A DNA stretch of 64,000 nucleotides, taken from the NCBI RefSeq assembly GCF_009765875.1, contig NZ_LMUP01000008.1, positions 648,366-712,365 of the forward strand. The letters run 5' to 3'. Below the pieces are notes generated by a model. It saw nothing but the letters and a program-made list of their open reading frames with translations, was not told the DNA's origin and did not search any database. Both the position numbers and the translations under genes were made by a program. Shown in pieces: positions 52,412-60,884 of this stretch (position 1 is the first letter of the stretch; the number at the start of each line of letters is the position of its first letter). Origin of the DNA: Pedobacter sp. L105 (GTDB lineage Bacteria > Bacteroidota > Bacteroidia > Sphingobacteriales > Sphingobacteriaceae).

Positions 52412-52801
52412 TTAATCTTCTGTTTCTTCTTCCTCTTTACCTTCTTCCTTACGTTCCCTGGAGATTTTATCAAAAATCTTATCCATATGTTCTACATAAG
52501 TATTGGTATCATCCAGAAAAAAAGTAAGGGTAGGCACTACCCTTGCCTGATGGCGGATGCGTGTGCCCAGTTTATACCTGATCTCACTGGCATGAGAGTT
52601 TACCGTTGCAATAGATAAACCTGTATTGTTGGTAGCCAGAAAACTCAGGTAAACCTTTGCTACGGCCAGATCAGGAGATACACGAACTTTTGTAATCGTA
52701 ACCAGTGTATTGGGTAGGTACTCTGCTCCTTCTCTCTGAAATATTGTAGCTAACTCCTCTTGCAGTACACCAGCAAATTTCTGTTGACGTTTACTTTCCA
52801 T
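52412..52801 (-). CDS. rbfA: 30S ribosome-binding factor A
   Basis: 129 residues, normal length. RbfA binds the 30S subunit during maturation of the 16S 5' end. Family pieces: RQQKFAGVLQEELATIFQ, VTITKVRVSPDLAVAKVYLSF, IRYKLGTRIRHQARVVPTLTFFLDDT and MDKIFDKI, ending in an acidic tail. It is 18 bp downstream of hflX. Confidence 0.94.
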   Translation of the reverse strand: MESKRQQKFAGVLQEELATIFQREGAEYLPNTLVTITKVRVSPDLAVAKVYLSFLATNNTGLSIATVNSHASEIRYKLGTRIRHQARVVPTLTFFLDDTNTYVEHMDKIFDKISRERKEEGKEEEETED

Positions 52802-52819
52802 GATTTTGTGATCTTTTAT

Positions 52820-54013
52820 TTAATATAATAATTTGTCATAAGGATAACGCGCCGTATGAAGTTCTACCACAGTAGTATATAACAACTGTTTAAACTCTTC
52901 CAGGTTCTCCTTATGCAGTGCTGATATAAATAACGCCGGGGCATTGTTCTGCGCCATCCAGCTTCGTTTAAAATCTTCCAGCGTTAACGTTACCTTCTCG
53001 TCTTCATTTTCTTCATCAACCTCCGGACTCACATAGGCATCGATCTTGTTAAAAACAACGATGGTATGTTTATCCCTTGCGCCAAGTTCTTTTAAAGTTT
53101 CGTTCACCACATTGATCTGTTCTTCAAAGCTGGTATGCGATACATCTACCACGTGAATCAGGATATCGGCTTCCCGAACCTCATCCAGTGTAGATTTAAA
53201 ACATTCCACCAGGTGATGGGGCAATTTCCTGATAAACCCAACGGTATCAGACAATAGAAAAGGAAGATTGTCGATCACCACTTTTCTCACGGTAGTATCT
53301 AAAGTGGCAAACAATTTATTCTCTGCAAACACTTCCGATTTAGACAGCATATTCATGATCGTAGATTTTCCTACGTTGGTATAACCAACCAAGGCAACCC
53401 TGATCAACTCTGTCCGGTTTTTCCGTTGTGTTTCGTTTTGTTTATCAATCAGCTTCAACCGCTCCTTTAACAGGGAGATCTTTTCCAAAATCATCCTCCT
53501 GTCACTCTCAATCTGCGTTTCACCCGGCCCGCGCATACCAATCCCACCTTTCTGGCGCTCCAAGTGAGTCCACAAGCGGGTCAGTCGCGGTAATAAATAT
53601 TGTAATTGTGCCAGCTCTACCTGAGTTTTAGCCTGCGAAGTTTGTGCACGGCCAGCAAAAATATCCAGGATCAGGTTACTCCTGTCCAGAACTTTTACTT
53701 CCAGTTCACGTTCTATATTACGGAGTTGTGATGGTGAAAGTTCATCATCAAAAACTACCATATCAATTTCTTCCGATTGAACGTAGGCCCTTATTTCTTC
53801 CAGCTTTCCTGTACCAACGAAAGTACCACGGTCTGGTTTCAGCATTTTTTGCGTAAATGTATGATCCACTACGCCACCTGCGGTATCTACTAAAAATGCC
53901 AGTTCATCTAAATATTCTTTTGTTTGCTCCGGTTTTTCTCCCGGTCTGATCACGCCTACCAGTACTGCACGTTCCTGTTTAACCGCGGTATCATAAGTTT
54001 TCGCTTTTCCCAT
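52820..54013 (-). CDS. hflX: GTPase HflX
   Basis: 397 residues from ATG 54013. HflX binds ribosomes and helps split stalled 70S particles. The HflX domain (residues about 15-180, VDHTFTQKMLKPDRGTFVGTGK, MRGPGETQIESDRR) precedes the G domain: LVGYTNVGKSTIMNML (G1), LFATLDTTVR (G2), LSDTVGF (G3) and VFNKID (G4). It is 24 bp after trpC but the functions are unrelated. Confidence 0.95.
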   Translation of the reverse strand: MGKAKTYDTAVKQERAVLVGVIRPGEKPEQTKEYLDELAFLVDTAGGVVDHTFTQKMLKPDRGTFVGTGKLEEIRAYVQSEEIDMVVFDDELSPSQLRNIERELEVKVLDRSNLILDIFAGRAQTSQAKTQVELAQLQYLLPRLTRLWTHLERQKGGIGMRGPGETQIESDRRMILEKISLLKERLKLIDKQNETQRKNRTELIRVALVGYTNVGKSTIMNMLSKSEVFAENKLFATLDTTVRKVVIDNLPFLLSDTVGFIRKLPHHLVECFKSTLDEVREADILIHVVDVSHTSFEEQINVVNETLKELGARDKHTIVVFNKIDAYVSPEVDEENEDEKVTLTLEDFKRSWMAQNNAPALFISALHKENLEEFKQLLYTTVVELHTARYPYDKLLY

Positions 54014-54037
54014 CGTATATATACAAAGATACAAAAG

Positions 54038-54829
54038 TTATACCGAGATCATCTCTTCTGCAAATTGCTGCATCGCTGCTCCGGGATTGGAAGTCTTCAT
54101 AAAATTCTCTCCAATCAGGAATCCGTTAAATCCGGCCGATTTAAGTTCATTAATGATCTTTGGATCACTGATCGCACTCTCCGAAACCTTTAAAAACTGA
54201 TTCGGAATTTTTTTGATCAGGTCGAATGAGGTCTGAATATCGACAGAAAAATCTCCCAGGTTACGGTTATTCACTCCAATCGCATCAATCAGAGGATTCA
54301 TACTTCTTTTCAGTTCTTCCGCATTGTGCACTTCCAGCAGGATATTTAATCCAAGGTCCTTTGCCAAAAGACTAAAAGTATCAATTTGTTCATGTGTCAG
54401 AATGGCAGCTATCAATAAGATAATATCTGCTCCTAATGCCTTTGCCTCCACGATCTGATATTCGTCAATCATAAAATCCTTGCGCAGCAACGGCACACTA
54501 TTGGCCGCCCTTGCTTCCAGCAGGTCATTAGGATGACCGCCAAAAAAATCCATATCCGTCAAAACAGAAATAGCCGAAGCCCCTGCGGCAGCATAACCAT
54601 TGGTTACCTCTACCACTGAAGAATGATCGTTGATAATTCCTTTAGATGGAGAACGGCGTTTAAACTCTGCTATAATGCCCGTCCTTGCCGGGTCCAGCAT
54701 AAATTCCCTCAGGGAATAGGGTGTTCTGTTAAAATAAACTCCCTTTTCAAGTTCCTCAATAGAGACCAGTTTTTTAGCTTGTTCAACCTCTTCCTTTTTT
54801 CTGAGAACGATTTTATCTAAAATATTCAT
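54038..54829 (-). CDS. trpC: Indole-3-glycerol-phosphate synthase
   Basis: 263 residues. It closes the indole ring in tryptophan synthesis. Motifs: IIAEFKRRSPSKG with the catalytic Lys, ISVLTDMDFFGG, LLRKDFMIDEYQI, GADIILLIAAIL, LLEVHNAEEL, IGVNNRNLGDF and VSESAI. It follows trpG by 17 bp. The usual trpD gene does not lie between them, and trpF/B/A are not in the window. Confidence 0.95.
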   Translation of the reverse strand: MNILDKIVLRKKEEVEQAKKLVSIEELEKGVYFNRTPYSLREFMLDPARTGIIAEFKRRSPSKGIINDHSSVVEVTNGYAAAGASAISVLTDMDFFGGHPNDLLEARAANSVPLLRKDFMIDEYQIVEAKALGADIILLIAAILTHEQIDTFSLLAKDLGLNILLEVHNAEELKRSMNPLIDAIGVNNRNLGDFSVDIQTSFDLIKKIPNQFLKVSESAISDPKIINELKSAGFNGFLIGENFMKTSNPGAAMQQFAEEMISV

Positions 54830-54846
54830 CGTATGTATTTTATAGG

Positions 54847-55419
54847 TTAGTTTTCTAACCAGTTTTTCATCATCTGTTTACCGTATTCTGTCAATATACT
54901 TTCCGGATGGAATTGCACGCCTCTTACATCATAGGTTTCGTGTCTCAAAGCCATGATCTCTGCGCTGGCATCTGTAGCAGTAACCTTCAGACAAGCCGGA
55001 AGCCCTTCCTGGCTCACTACCCAGGAATGGTAACGTCCTACATTAATACTTTCCGGACAATCTTTAAACAGCAATTCTGTGTTATCAATCACATCAATTG
55101 GCGTAGCTACTCCATGCATTGGCCTGCCCAAATTTAATAAGGTTCCGCCAAATGCTTCTGCAATAGCCTGCTGGCCCAAACAAATACCCAGTATACTTTT
55201 TTCAGGTGCATAAGTGCGGATCACATCCAGTAATAAACCGGCTTCATCGGGTACGCCAGGCCCCGGAGATAATAATATTTTATCAAACTGGGCCACATCT
55301 TCCAGGGCAAACTTATCGTTTCTCCATACTTCTGCTTCTCTACCCAATTCATTTATTAAATGCACTAAATTATAAGTGAACGAGTCATAATTATCTATGA
55401 CCAATATTTTCTTTTGCAT
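54847..55419 (-). CDS. trpG: Anthranilate synthase component II (glutamine amidotransferase)
   Basis: 190 residues from ATG 55419. It supplies ammonia to TrpE. The catalytic triad is visible: C80 in LGICLGQQAIAEAFGG and the His-Glu pair in GVQFHPESIL. The oxyanion loop is in LLSPGPGVPDEAG. It starts 7 bp after the trpE stop. Some TrpG proteins double as PabA for folate; the sequence does not decide this. Confidence 0.94.
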   Translation of the reverse strand: MQKKILVIDNYDSFTYNLVHLINELGREAEVWRNDKFALEDVAQFDKILLSPGPGVPDEAGLLLDVIRTYAPEKSILGICLGQQAIAEAFGGTLLNLGRPMHGVATPIDVIDNTELLFKDCPESINVGRYHSWVVSQEGLPACLKVTATDASAEIMALRHETYDVRGVQFHPESILTEYGKQMMKNWLEN

Positions 55420-55426
55420 GTCCCTG

Positions 55427-56839
55427 TTAAATATGATTAATCCCTTTAGCCATTTCAATTGCTTTGCGTAAAGCTGCAATCTTATTGTTTACTTCATTCA
55501 TTTCATTGACAGCAATTGAATCTGCTACAATGCCTGCGCCAGCCCTGTAATGCAACTGGTTATTTTTACTCATAAATGTACGGATCATGATGGCATGGTT
55601 AAATTCATCTCCAAATCCCATATATCCTATCGCCCCTGCGTAAAAATTACGCCCCAGTCCTTCATATTCATCGATCAGCTGCATCGCTTTATACTTTGGT
55701 GCACCGCTCAGCGTCCCTGCCGGATAGGTATCAGCCACTACTTTAAATGCAGAAACTCCATTTTGCAGGTTACCGCTTACTTTAGATACCAGGTGAATTA
55801 AGTGCGAGTAATACTGCACTTCTTTGAAAGACTTTACTTCCACATGGTTACAATGCCTGCTCAGGTCGTTCCTCGCCAGGTCAACCAGCATCACATGTTC
55901 TGCACTCTCCTTAGGGTCCTGTTCCAGTTTCCTGGCCAGTTCAGCATCTTCCTCATCATTTCCGGTACGCTTAAAGGTACCTGCTATCGGGAAGATATTA
56001 GCCACCTCATTTTTAATGGTGATCTGTGCCTCGGGCGATGAGCCAAAGAGTTTGAAACTGCCATAATCGAAATAAAACAGGTAAGGTGAAGGATTTATCG
56101 AACGCAGACAGCGGTAAACATTAAATTCATCACCAGAAAACCCCTGGTTATAGGCACGGGAAGGAACAATCTGAAAGACATCCCCTCTAAGGATATGTTT
56201 TTTCATCCGTTCTACAATATCCATAAAACCTTCATTGGTGAGGTTGGAATGTTCATCCCCCACCGTATCAAAACTATATTCCGGGAAGTTTTTATTCTGG
56301 ATCAGGTATTCTATTCTTTCGAGGTCGTCAGTTCCTTCCCCGTTAAAATTATTTTTGAAGATGGTCACTTCATTCTTAAAATGGTCTATAGCGATGATGT
56401 AGCGATAGATATGATACTGCATTAAAGGGATCTCCTCATTTGCAGGCGCTTTAGCCGTAAATTTGATATCTTCAAAATACTGTACTGTATTCCAGGTAAA
56501 ATAGCCGAACAGGCCTGTAGAGATGTATCTTTTCTCCTCTACAGGCTGTGCATCAAACCTGGCTTTAAAAGCTTCAATTTCATCCGTAAGGATGAAATTT
56601 TCTTTAACTTCCTTTTCTCCATTTGGGAAATAAGAAGACAGCTTGCCACCCTGTAGTATAATTCCTGCTACAGGTTCTGCGCAAACATAACTGACAGAGT
56701 TCTCCCTGCTGTGGTAATCCGAACTCTCGAGTAAAAGTGTATTAGGAAAAACATCTCTTAAACGCAGATAGATACTTACCGGAGTAATGGTATCTGCCAG
56801 TCTCTTCTTATAAATGGTATTGATCTTGATTTTTTCCAT
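55427..56839 (-). CDS. trpE: Anthranilate synthase component I
   Basis: 470 residues from ATG 56839. It converts chorismate to anthranilate. The catalytic core is recognised by ILRGDVFQIVPSRAYNQGF, SINPSPYLFYFDYGSFKLFGSSPE, FPIAGTFKRTGNDEEDAELA, MLVDLARNDLSRHC, VADTYPAGTLSGAPKYKAMQLIDEYE and YRAGAGIVADS. The tryptophan-feedback region near the N-terminus (LLESSDYHSRENS) is present. It is preceded by a leader peptide and terminator (56868-57004), so it is controlled by attenuation. Confidence 0.96.
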   Translation of the reverse strand: MEKIKINTIYKKRLADTITPVSIYLRLRDVFPNTLLLESSDYHSRENSVSYVCAEPVAGIILQGGKLSSYFPNGEKEVKENFILTDEIEAFKARFDAQPVEEKRYISTGLFGYFTWNTVQYFEDIKFTAKAPANEEIPLMQYHIYRYIIAIDHFKNEVTIFKNNFNGEGTDDLERIEYLIQNKNFPEYSFDTVGDEHSNLTNEGFMDIVERMKKHILRGDVFQIVPSRAYNQGFSGDEFNVYRCLRSINPSPYLFYFDYGSFKLFGSSPEAQITIKNEVANIFPIAGTFKRTGNDEEDAELARKLEQDPKESAEHVMLVDLARNDLSRHCNHVEVKSFKEVQYYSHLIHLVSKVSGNLQNGVSAFKVVADTYPAGTLSGAPKYKAMQLIDEYEGLGRNFYAGAIGYMGFGDEFNHAIMIRTFMSKNNQLHYRAGAGIVADSIAVNEMNEVNNKIAALRKAIEMAKGINHI

Positions 56840-56867
56840 TGTATGATTGTGATATGCTGATAAAAAC

Positions 56868-56893
56868 AAAAAACCCGACGTGTTTACGTCGGG
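56868..56893 (-). terminator. trp attenuator terminator
   Basis: On the minus strand CCCGACGT-AAAC-ACGTCGGG followed by TTTTTTG, a strong intrinsic terminator placed 28 bp before trpE and 33 bp after the leader peptide stop. Its position identifies it as the attenuator. Confidence 0.88.
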
Positions 56894-56926
56894 TTAGTTA
56901 TGTGTGGTTTGGTTTAGGTTGATAAA

Positions 56927-57004
56927 CTATAAGGTACACAGGGCTACGACGAAACTCTTTTCAGAATTACCGCGCCATTGCCAAGTATGTTTATTGCTAA
57001 TCAT
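56927..57004 (-). CDS. trpL: trp operon leader peptide
   Basis: A 25-codon reading frame on the minus strand from ATG 57004 to TAG 56927. Codons 7-10 read Thr-Trp-Gln-Trp (ACT TGG CAA TGG), the only tryptophans. It is followed by an intrinsic terminator just before trpE. With low charged tRNA-Trp the ribosome would stall at the Trp codons and let an antiterminator form. I could not fold the antiterminator fully by eye. The frame is too short for ordinary gene calling but the context is convincing. Confidence 0.85.
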   Translation of the reverse strand: MISNKHTWQWRGNSEKSFVVALCTL

Positions 57005-57059
57005 GGATAGCAAAAATAGAAATAAATCCAACAAACCAAAATTAAATCGTAAAAAAATA

Positions 57060-57506
57060 TTACATCCCAAATAAATGACGGCTTGGATCAACTTTTACCA
57101 TCGCTAAAATTGCCGCTGTGATAATTAACAAAGCCAGACCGAAATACATGAATATGGTAAGGTGTTTCAACCGGGCACTGTCTCTCTTTTTAGAGCGTGC
57201 ATTACCCACAGTTATGAGGATGATCGCAATAACCATCATCGAAATATGTTCCATTTTCCAGTAACGCTGCACACCTACAGACATATCGCCTTTATACCAG
57301 TCGTGCATAAAATAAATTGCTAACCCTAAAAGCAGCTGGATATGCGCACTGATCAATGCAAAAACATTTAATTTACGGCTGCCTTCGGTATAAGGTTTGT
57401 TTCCAAAATAGCCCATTAATGCATTAATAAAAGCGATCAGTAATAAAATGATCACCAGATAACGCCATCCAGAGTGTGCACTCTTTAAGATTTCATAAAT
57501 ACCCAT
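57060..57506 (-). CDS. Small four-helix membrane protein (cytochrome B-like)
   Basis: About 148 residues from ATG 57506. Four membrane helices: WRYLVIILLLIAFINALMGYF, VFALISAHIQLLLGLAIYFM, HISMMVIAIILITVGNA and LTIFMYFGLALLIITAAILAM. His in the N-terminal HSGWRY, in ISAHIQ, in KMEHISM and in RLKHLTI could be heme ligands, and such proteins are often labelled cytochrome B in Bacteroidota. Heme binding is not proven. It is upstream of the trp leader in the same direction. Confidence 0.78.
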   Translation of the reverse strand: MGIYEILKSAHSGWRYLVIILLLIAFINALMGYFGNKPYTEGSRKLNVFALISAHIQLLLGLAIYFMHDWYKGDMSVGVQRYWKMEHISMMVIAIILITVGNARSKKRDSARLKHLTIFMYFGLALLIITAAILAMVKVDPSRHLFGM

Positions 57507-57703
57507 AGTTTTTTTTCTCAAAAATAAGGAATAAATCCAATCCCGTAAAAATGATCTTTAATAAATGACATTTATAATCATTATACAAGGTTTAGCAGTG
57601 ATTTCCAGCCACCATCACAAAAATCAGGTAAAAAATTTGATATAAAAATGTCCTTTCTCATTTTTTGCTTAAATTAAAACCATTACCTAAACTTTACTAA
57701 TTC

Positions 57704-57767
57704 ATGAAGCCTTTCATGAGCCCATAACGCTCAAATCAAAGGATAAAGCCCATGTAAGCTTCATAAC
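57704..57767. repeat. Palindromic repeat, copy 2
   Basis: ATGAAGCCTTTCATGAGC...GCCCATGTAAGCTTCATAAC, the same family as copy 1 at 5879-5939 and copy 3 directly after it. The arms pair with about four mismatches, so this copy is the least regular. Confidence 0.6.
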
Positions 57768-57782
57768 CAAAATTTTATTCTG

Positions 57783-57843
57783 ATGAAAATTGCATAGGCT
57801 TACAACTCTCCAAAGAAGAGCAAGCTCATGCAATCTTCATAAC
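57783..57843. repeat. Palindromic repeat, copy 3
   Basis: ATGAAAATTGCATAGGCTT pairs with AAGCTCATGCAATCTTCAT (two mismatched positions), with an inner CTCT/AGAG. It ends 20 bp before the amidohydrolase start, in the likely 5' untranslated region. Confidence 0.65.
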
Positions 57844-57863
57844 CGCTAAAAAACAATTATAAA

Positions 57864-60800
57864 ATGATGAAAAATCTACTTACGCTCGCGTTAGTTTTTT
57901 CAGCTGCAATTGTATTTGGTCAGCAAACCTATCCTGTCAACGGATCTTATGATACCAGGCCAGGGTTATTTGCTTTCACCAATGCCACAATTATAGTGAA
58001 TGCTAACCAAACCATCAGTAATGGGACATTACTGGTGAAAGGTCAAACGATCCAGTCCGTAGCACAAGGAACAAAGGTTCCCGACGGATATGTACAGATC
58101 GACCTTAAAGGGAAATTTATCTATCCTTCCCTGATCGACCCTTTTACTTCTTATGGATTACCCGAACCTGTTCGTCCTGAAGGTGGCGGCGGAGGAGGTG
58201 GAGCCAGAAGATCTATTTTTGTAACCACAAAAAAAGGTTCCTACAACTGGAATGAAGCCATCAGGCCCGAAACAGAAGTCAGGAATATTTTCACTATTGA
58301 CACGAAAAAAGCAGACGACCTGCGTAAAGCCGGATTTGGAAGCGTAAACGTCATTAACCGCGATGGTATTGCACGTGGCACCTCTGCTGCCGTGGCGCTC
58401 AGTGACGAGCGGGAAAACAATGTGATACTGAAAGATCAAACCGCTGCCAATTACTCTTTTAACAAAGGTTCTTCTCAAAATGATTATCCAACTTCCTTAA
58501 TGGGTTCTATCGCGTTGTTGCGCCAAACCTATTATGACGGGCAATGGTACAACAAGCAGAAAAAAGAATACAATATCTCCCTTAAAGACTTTAATGAACA
58601 GCAGAACTTGCCCCAGATCTTTGAGGTGGATGGCTGGCAAAACATCCTCCGTGCCGCCAAAATCGGTAAAGAATTTGGCAAACAGTATATTATCAAATCA
58701 ACAGGTGATGAATACCAGCGCATCGATGCCGTTAAAGCAACAGGCTCCAGTCTCATCGTTCCGGTAAATTTTATTAAAGCTTATGATGTAGAAGACCCCG
58801 CTGAGGCAAGGAACCTCACCCTGGCACAAATGAAAAACTGGGAAATGGCGCCCGGCAATCTGGCAGCGCTGGAGAAAGCCGGGATTAGGTTTGCCTTAAC
58901 TTCCTACGGACTGGACAACCCGAAAGATTTCTGGACCAACATCCACACGGCCATTGAAAATGGCCTGACAGAAAAACAAGCCCTGCTTTCCCTCACAGAA
59001 ATCCCTGCAGAAATGATCGGTATTAGTGCCCAGGCGGGAACGCTGGAAAAAGGCAAACTTGCCAATTTTATCATTACTTCAGAAGATCTGTTTAAAAGTA
59101 CCAATGTGATCTACGAAAATTGGGTACAGGGAAAACGGTATGTGGTCAGCAAAATGAACATCAATCAGCTGACAGGAATTTATAACCTTACTGTAGATAA
59201 CATCGGTACCTTAAACCTGAAAATTAACGGCACCACTGCAACCGTTCAGCAGCAGGGAACAGACACCACAAAAACAAATGCAAATTTTGTCCGTAATGGA
59301 GACTGGGTAAGTATCAGCTTTAACCTGAAAAAGAATCCCTCGGGAGGAGTGCGGTTAAGTGGATACCTGACTTCAGAAAATCCGGTGATATTGAGAGGTG
59401 AATCTGTCCTTGCGGATGGAACCGGAGGAAAATGGTCGGCCCAGTTTAAAGAAGCTAACAATGAGCCCCCTAAAAGTGACAATGCCAAAACCGTTCCCTC
59501 CACAGGTAAATTGATTTACCCCTTCGGTGCTTTTGGAACTGAAACTGCGCCTCAGCAGGAAACCATCCTTCTGAAAAACGCAACTGTATGGACCAATGAA
59601 AAAGAAGGTATCCTGCAAAATGCAGATGTACTCATTGAAAATGGCAAGATTAAAGCGGTTGGCAAGGGTCTTTCGGCCGGAGGCGCCAAAATAATCGACG
59701 CCACAGGCAAACATGTTACATCCGGAATAGTGGATGAACATTCCCATATTGCTATAGCAGGTGGTGTAAATGAAGGCGCACAGTCTTCATCAGCCGAAGT
59801 ACGCATTGCCGATGTGGTCAATTCTGAAGATGTAAATATTTACAGACAGCTTGCCGGCGGGGTAACCACCTCACATTTACTGCATGGTTCTGCCAACCCG
59901 GTAGGCGGACAGTCGCAGCTGATCAAATTACGCTGGGGTAAAACTCCCGAAGAATTAAAATTTGGCGGCAACGATGGCTTTATCAAATTCGCCCTGGGAG
60001 AAAATGTAAAACAAAGCAACTTCGGTTCGGGCATGCGTTTCCCTGTAACGCGGATGGGCGTAGAACAAACTTATATTGATGAGTTTACACGTGCTAAAGA
60101 ATACAAAGCAGAATTAGCGGTTAAAGGGAGTGTGGTACGTAAAGATCTGGAACTGGATGCTATCGTAGAGATCCTGGATAACAAACGGTTCATCACCTGT
60201 CACTCTTATGTACAGTCGGAAATTAATATGCTGATCCACACAGCCGACAGCATGGGCTTTAAGATCAATACTTTTACCCACATCCTGGAAGGTTACAAAG
60301 TGGCCGACAAAATGAAGGCCCATGGTATTAATGGTTCTACCTTCTCCGACTGGTGGGCTTACAAGTTTGAGGTAGCTGAAGCGATTCCATACAATGGAAA
60401 AATAATGCATAACATCGGTATCGTTACTGCTTTCAATTCAGATGATGCAGAAATGGCACGCAGACTAAATCAGGAGGCCGGTAAAGCGATATTATACGGC
60501 AATGTACCACAAGAAGAAGCCTGGAAGTTTGTTACGCTCAATCCAGCCAAAATGCTTCATGTAGATAACCGTGTAGGTAGCCTAAAAGCTGGTAAAGATG
60601 CCGATGTAGTAATTTGGTCTGATAATCCTTTATCCATTTATGCCAAAGCCGAAAAAACTTTTGTAGACGGCGTGCTTTACTGGGATATAGACAAAGACGC
60701 ACAACTGCGTGTGACACAGCAATCAGAAAAAGCAAGGCTCGCACAAAAGATGATTGAAAGTAAAACCAAGGGCGCTCAGACACAGCGTGCAACGAAAAGG

Positions 60801-60884
60801 GCACCGCGTATTTACAACTGCGAGTCGCTCGAAGATTATTCTGCTGAATTAAACGATATGGAAGGAGTAAAAGCTCATGAATAA
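57864..60884 (+). CDS. Two-module amidohydrolase family protein
   Basis: 1,006 residues with signal peptide (KNLLTLALVFSAAIVFGQQ). Two amidohydrolase-type modules: the first (about 25-430) keeps the barrel pattern (KFIYPSLIDPFTSYGLP, LTEKQALLSLTEIPAEMIGI, GTLEKGKLANFII) but lacks the HxH metal motif, so it is probably inactive. The second (about 560-960) has VDEHSHIAIAGG (HxH), ITCHSYVQSEINML, the Asp in VTAFNSDDAEMARRL and the closing GSLKAGKDADVVIW. Between them is a beta-domain (about 430-550). The target is unknown. It overlaps the next gene by 8 bp. Confidence 0.87.
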   Translation: MMKNLLTLALVFSAAIVFGQQTYPVNGSYDTRPGLFAFTNATIIVNANQTISNGTLLVKGQTIQSVAQGTKVPDGYVQIDLKGKFIYPSLIDPFTSYGLPEPVRPEGGGGGGGARRSIFVTTKKGSYNWNEAIRPETEVRNIFTIDTKKADDLRKAGFGSVNVINRDGIARGTSAAVALSDERENNVILKDQTAANYSFNKGSSQNDYPTSLMGSIALLRQTYYDGQWYNKQKKEYNISLKDFNEQQNLPQIFEVDGWQNILRAAKIGKEFGKQYIIKSTGDEYQRIDAVKATGSSLIVPVNFIKAYDVEDPAEARNLTLAQMKNWEMAPGNLAALEKAGIRFALTSYGLDNPKDFWTNIHTAIENGLTEKQALLSLTEIPAEMIGISAQAGTLEKGKLANFIITSEDLFKSTNVIYENWVQGKRYVVSKMNINQLTGIYNLTVDNIGTLNLKINGTTATVQQQGTDTTKTNANFVRNGDWVSISFNLKKNPSGGVRLSGYLTSENPVILRGESVLADGTGGKWSAQFKEANNEPPKSDNAKTVPSTGKLIYPFGAFGTETAPQQETILLKNATVWTNEKEGILQNADVLIENGKIKAVGKGLSAGGAKIIDATGKHVTSGIVDEHSHIAIAGGVNEGAQSSSAEVRIADVVNSEDVNIYRQLAGGVTTSHLLHGSANPVGGQSQLIKLRWGKTPEELKFGGNDGFIKFALGENVKQSNFGSGMRFPVTRMGVEQTYIDEFTRAKEYKAELAVKGSVVRKDLELDAIVEILDNKRFITCHSYVQSEINMLIHTADSMGFKINTFTHILEGYKVADKMKAHGINGSTFSDWWAYKFEVAEAIPYNGKIMHNIGIVTAFNSDDAEMARRLNQEAGKAILYGNVPQEEAWKFVTLNPAKMLHVDNRVGSLKAGKDADVVIWSDNPLSIYAKAEKTFVDGVLYWDIDKDAQLRVTQQSEKARLAQKMIESKTKGAQTQRATKRAPRIYNCESLEDYSAELNDMEGVKAHE

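Noticed and set aside
56840..57004. A T-box or TRAP-type control of trpE.
   Set aside because: No T-box specifier or antiterminator consensus and no GAG/TAG triplet array are present, whereas a Trp-containing leader peptide and terminator are.
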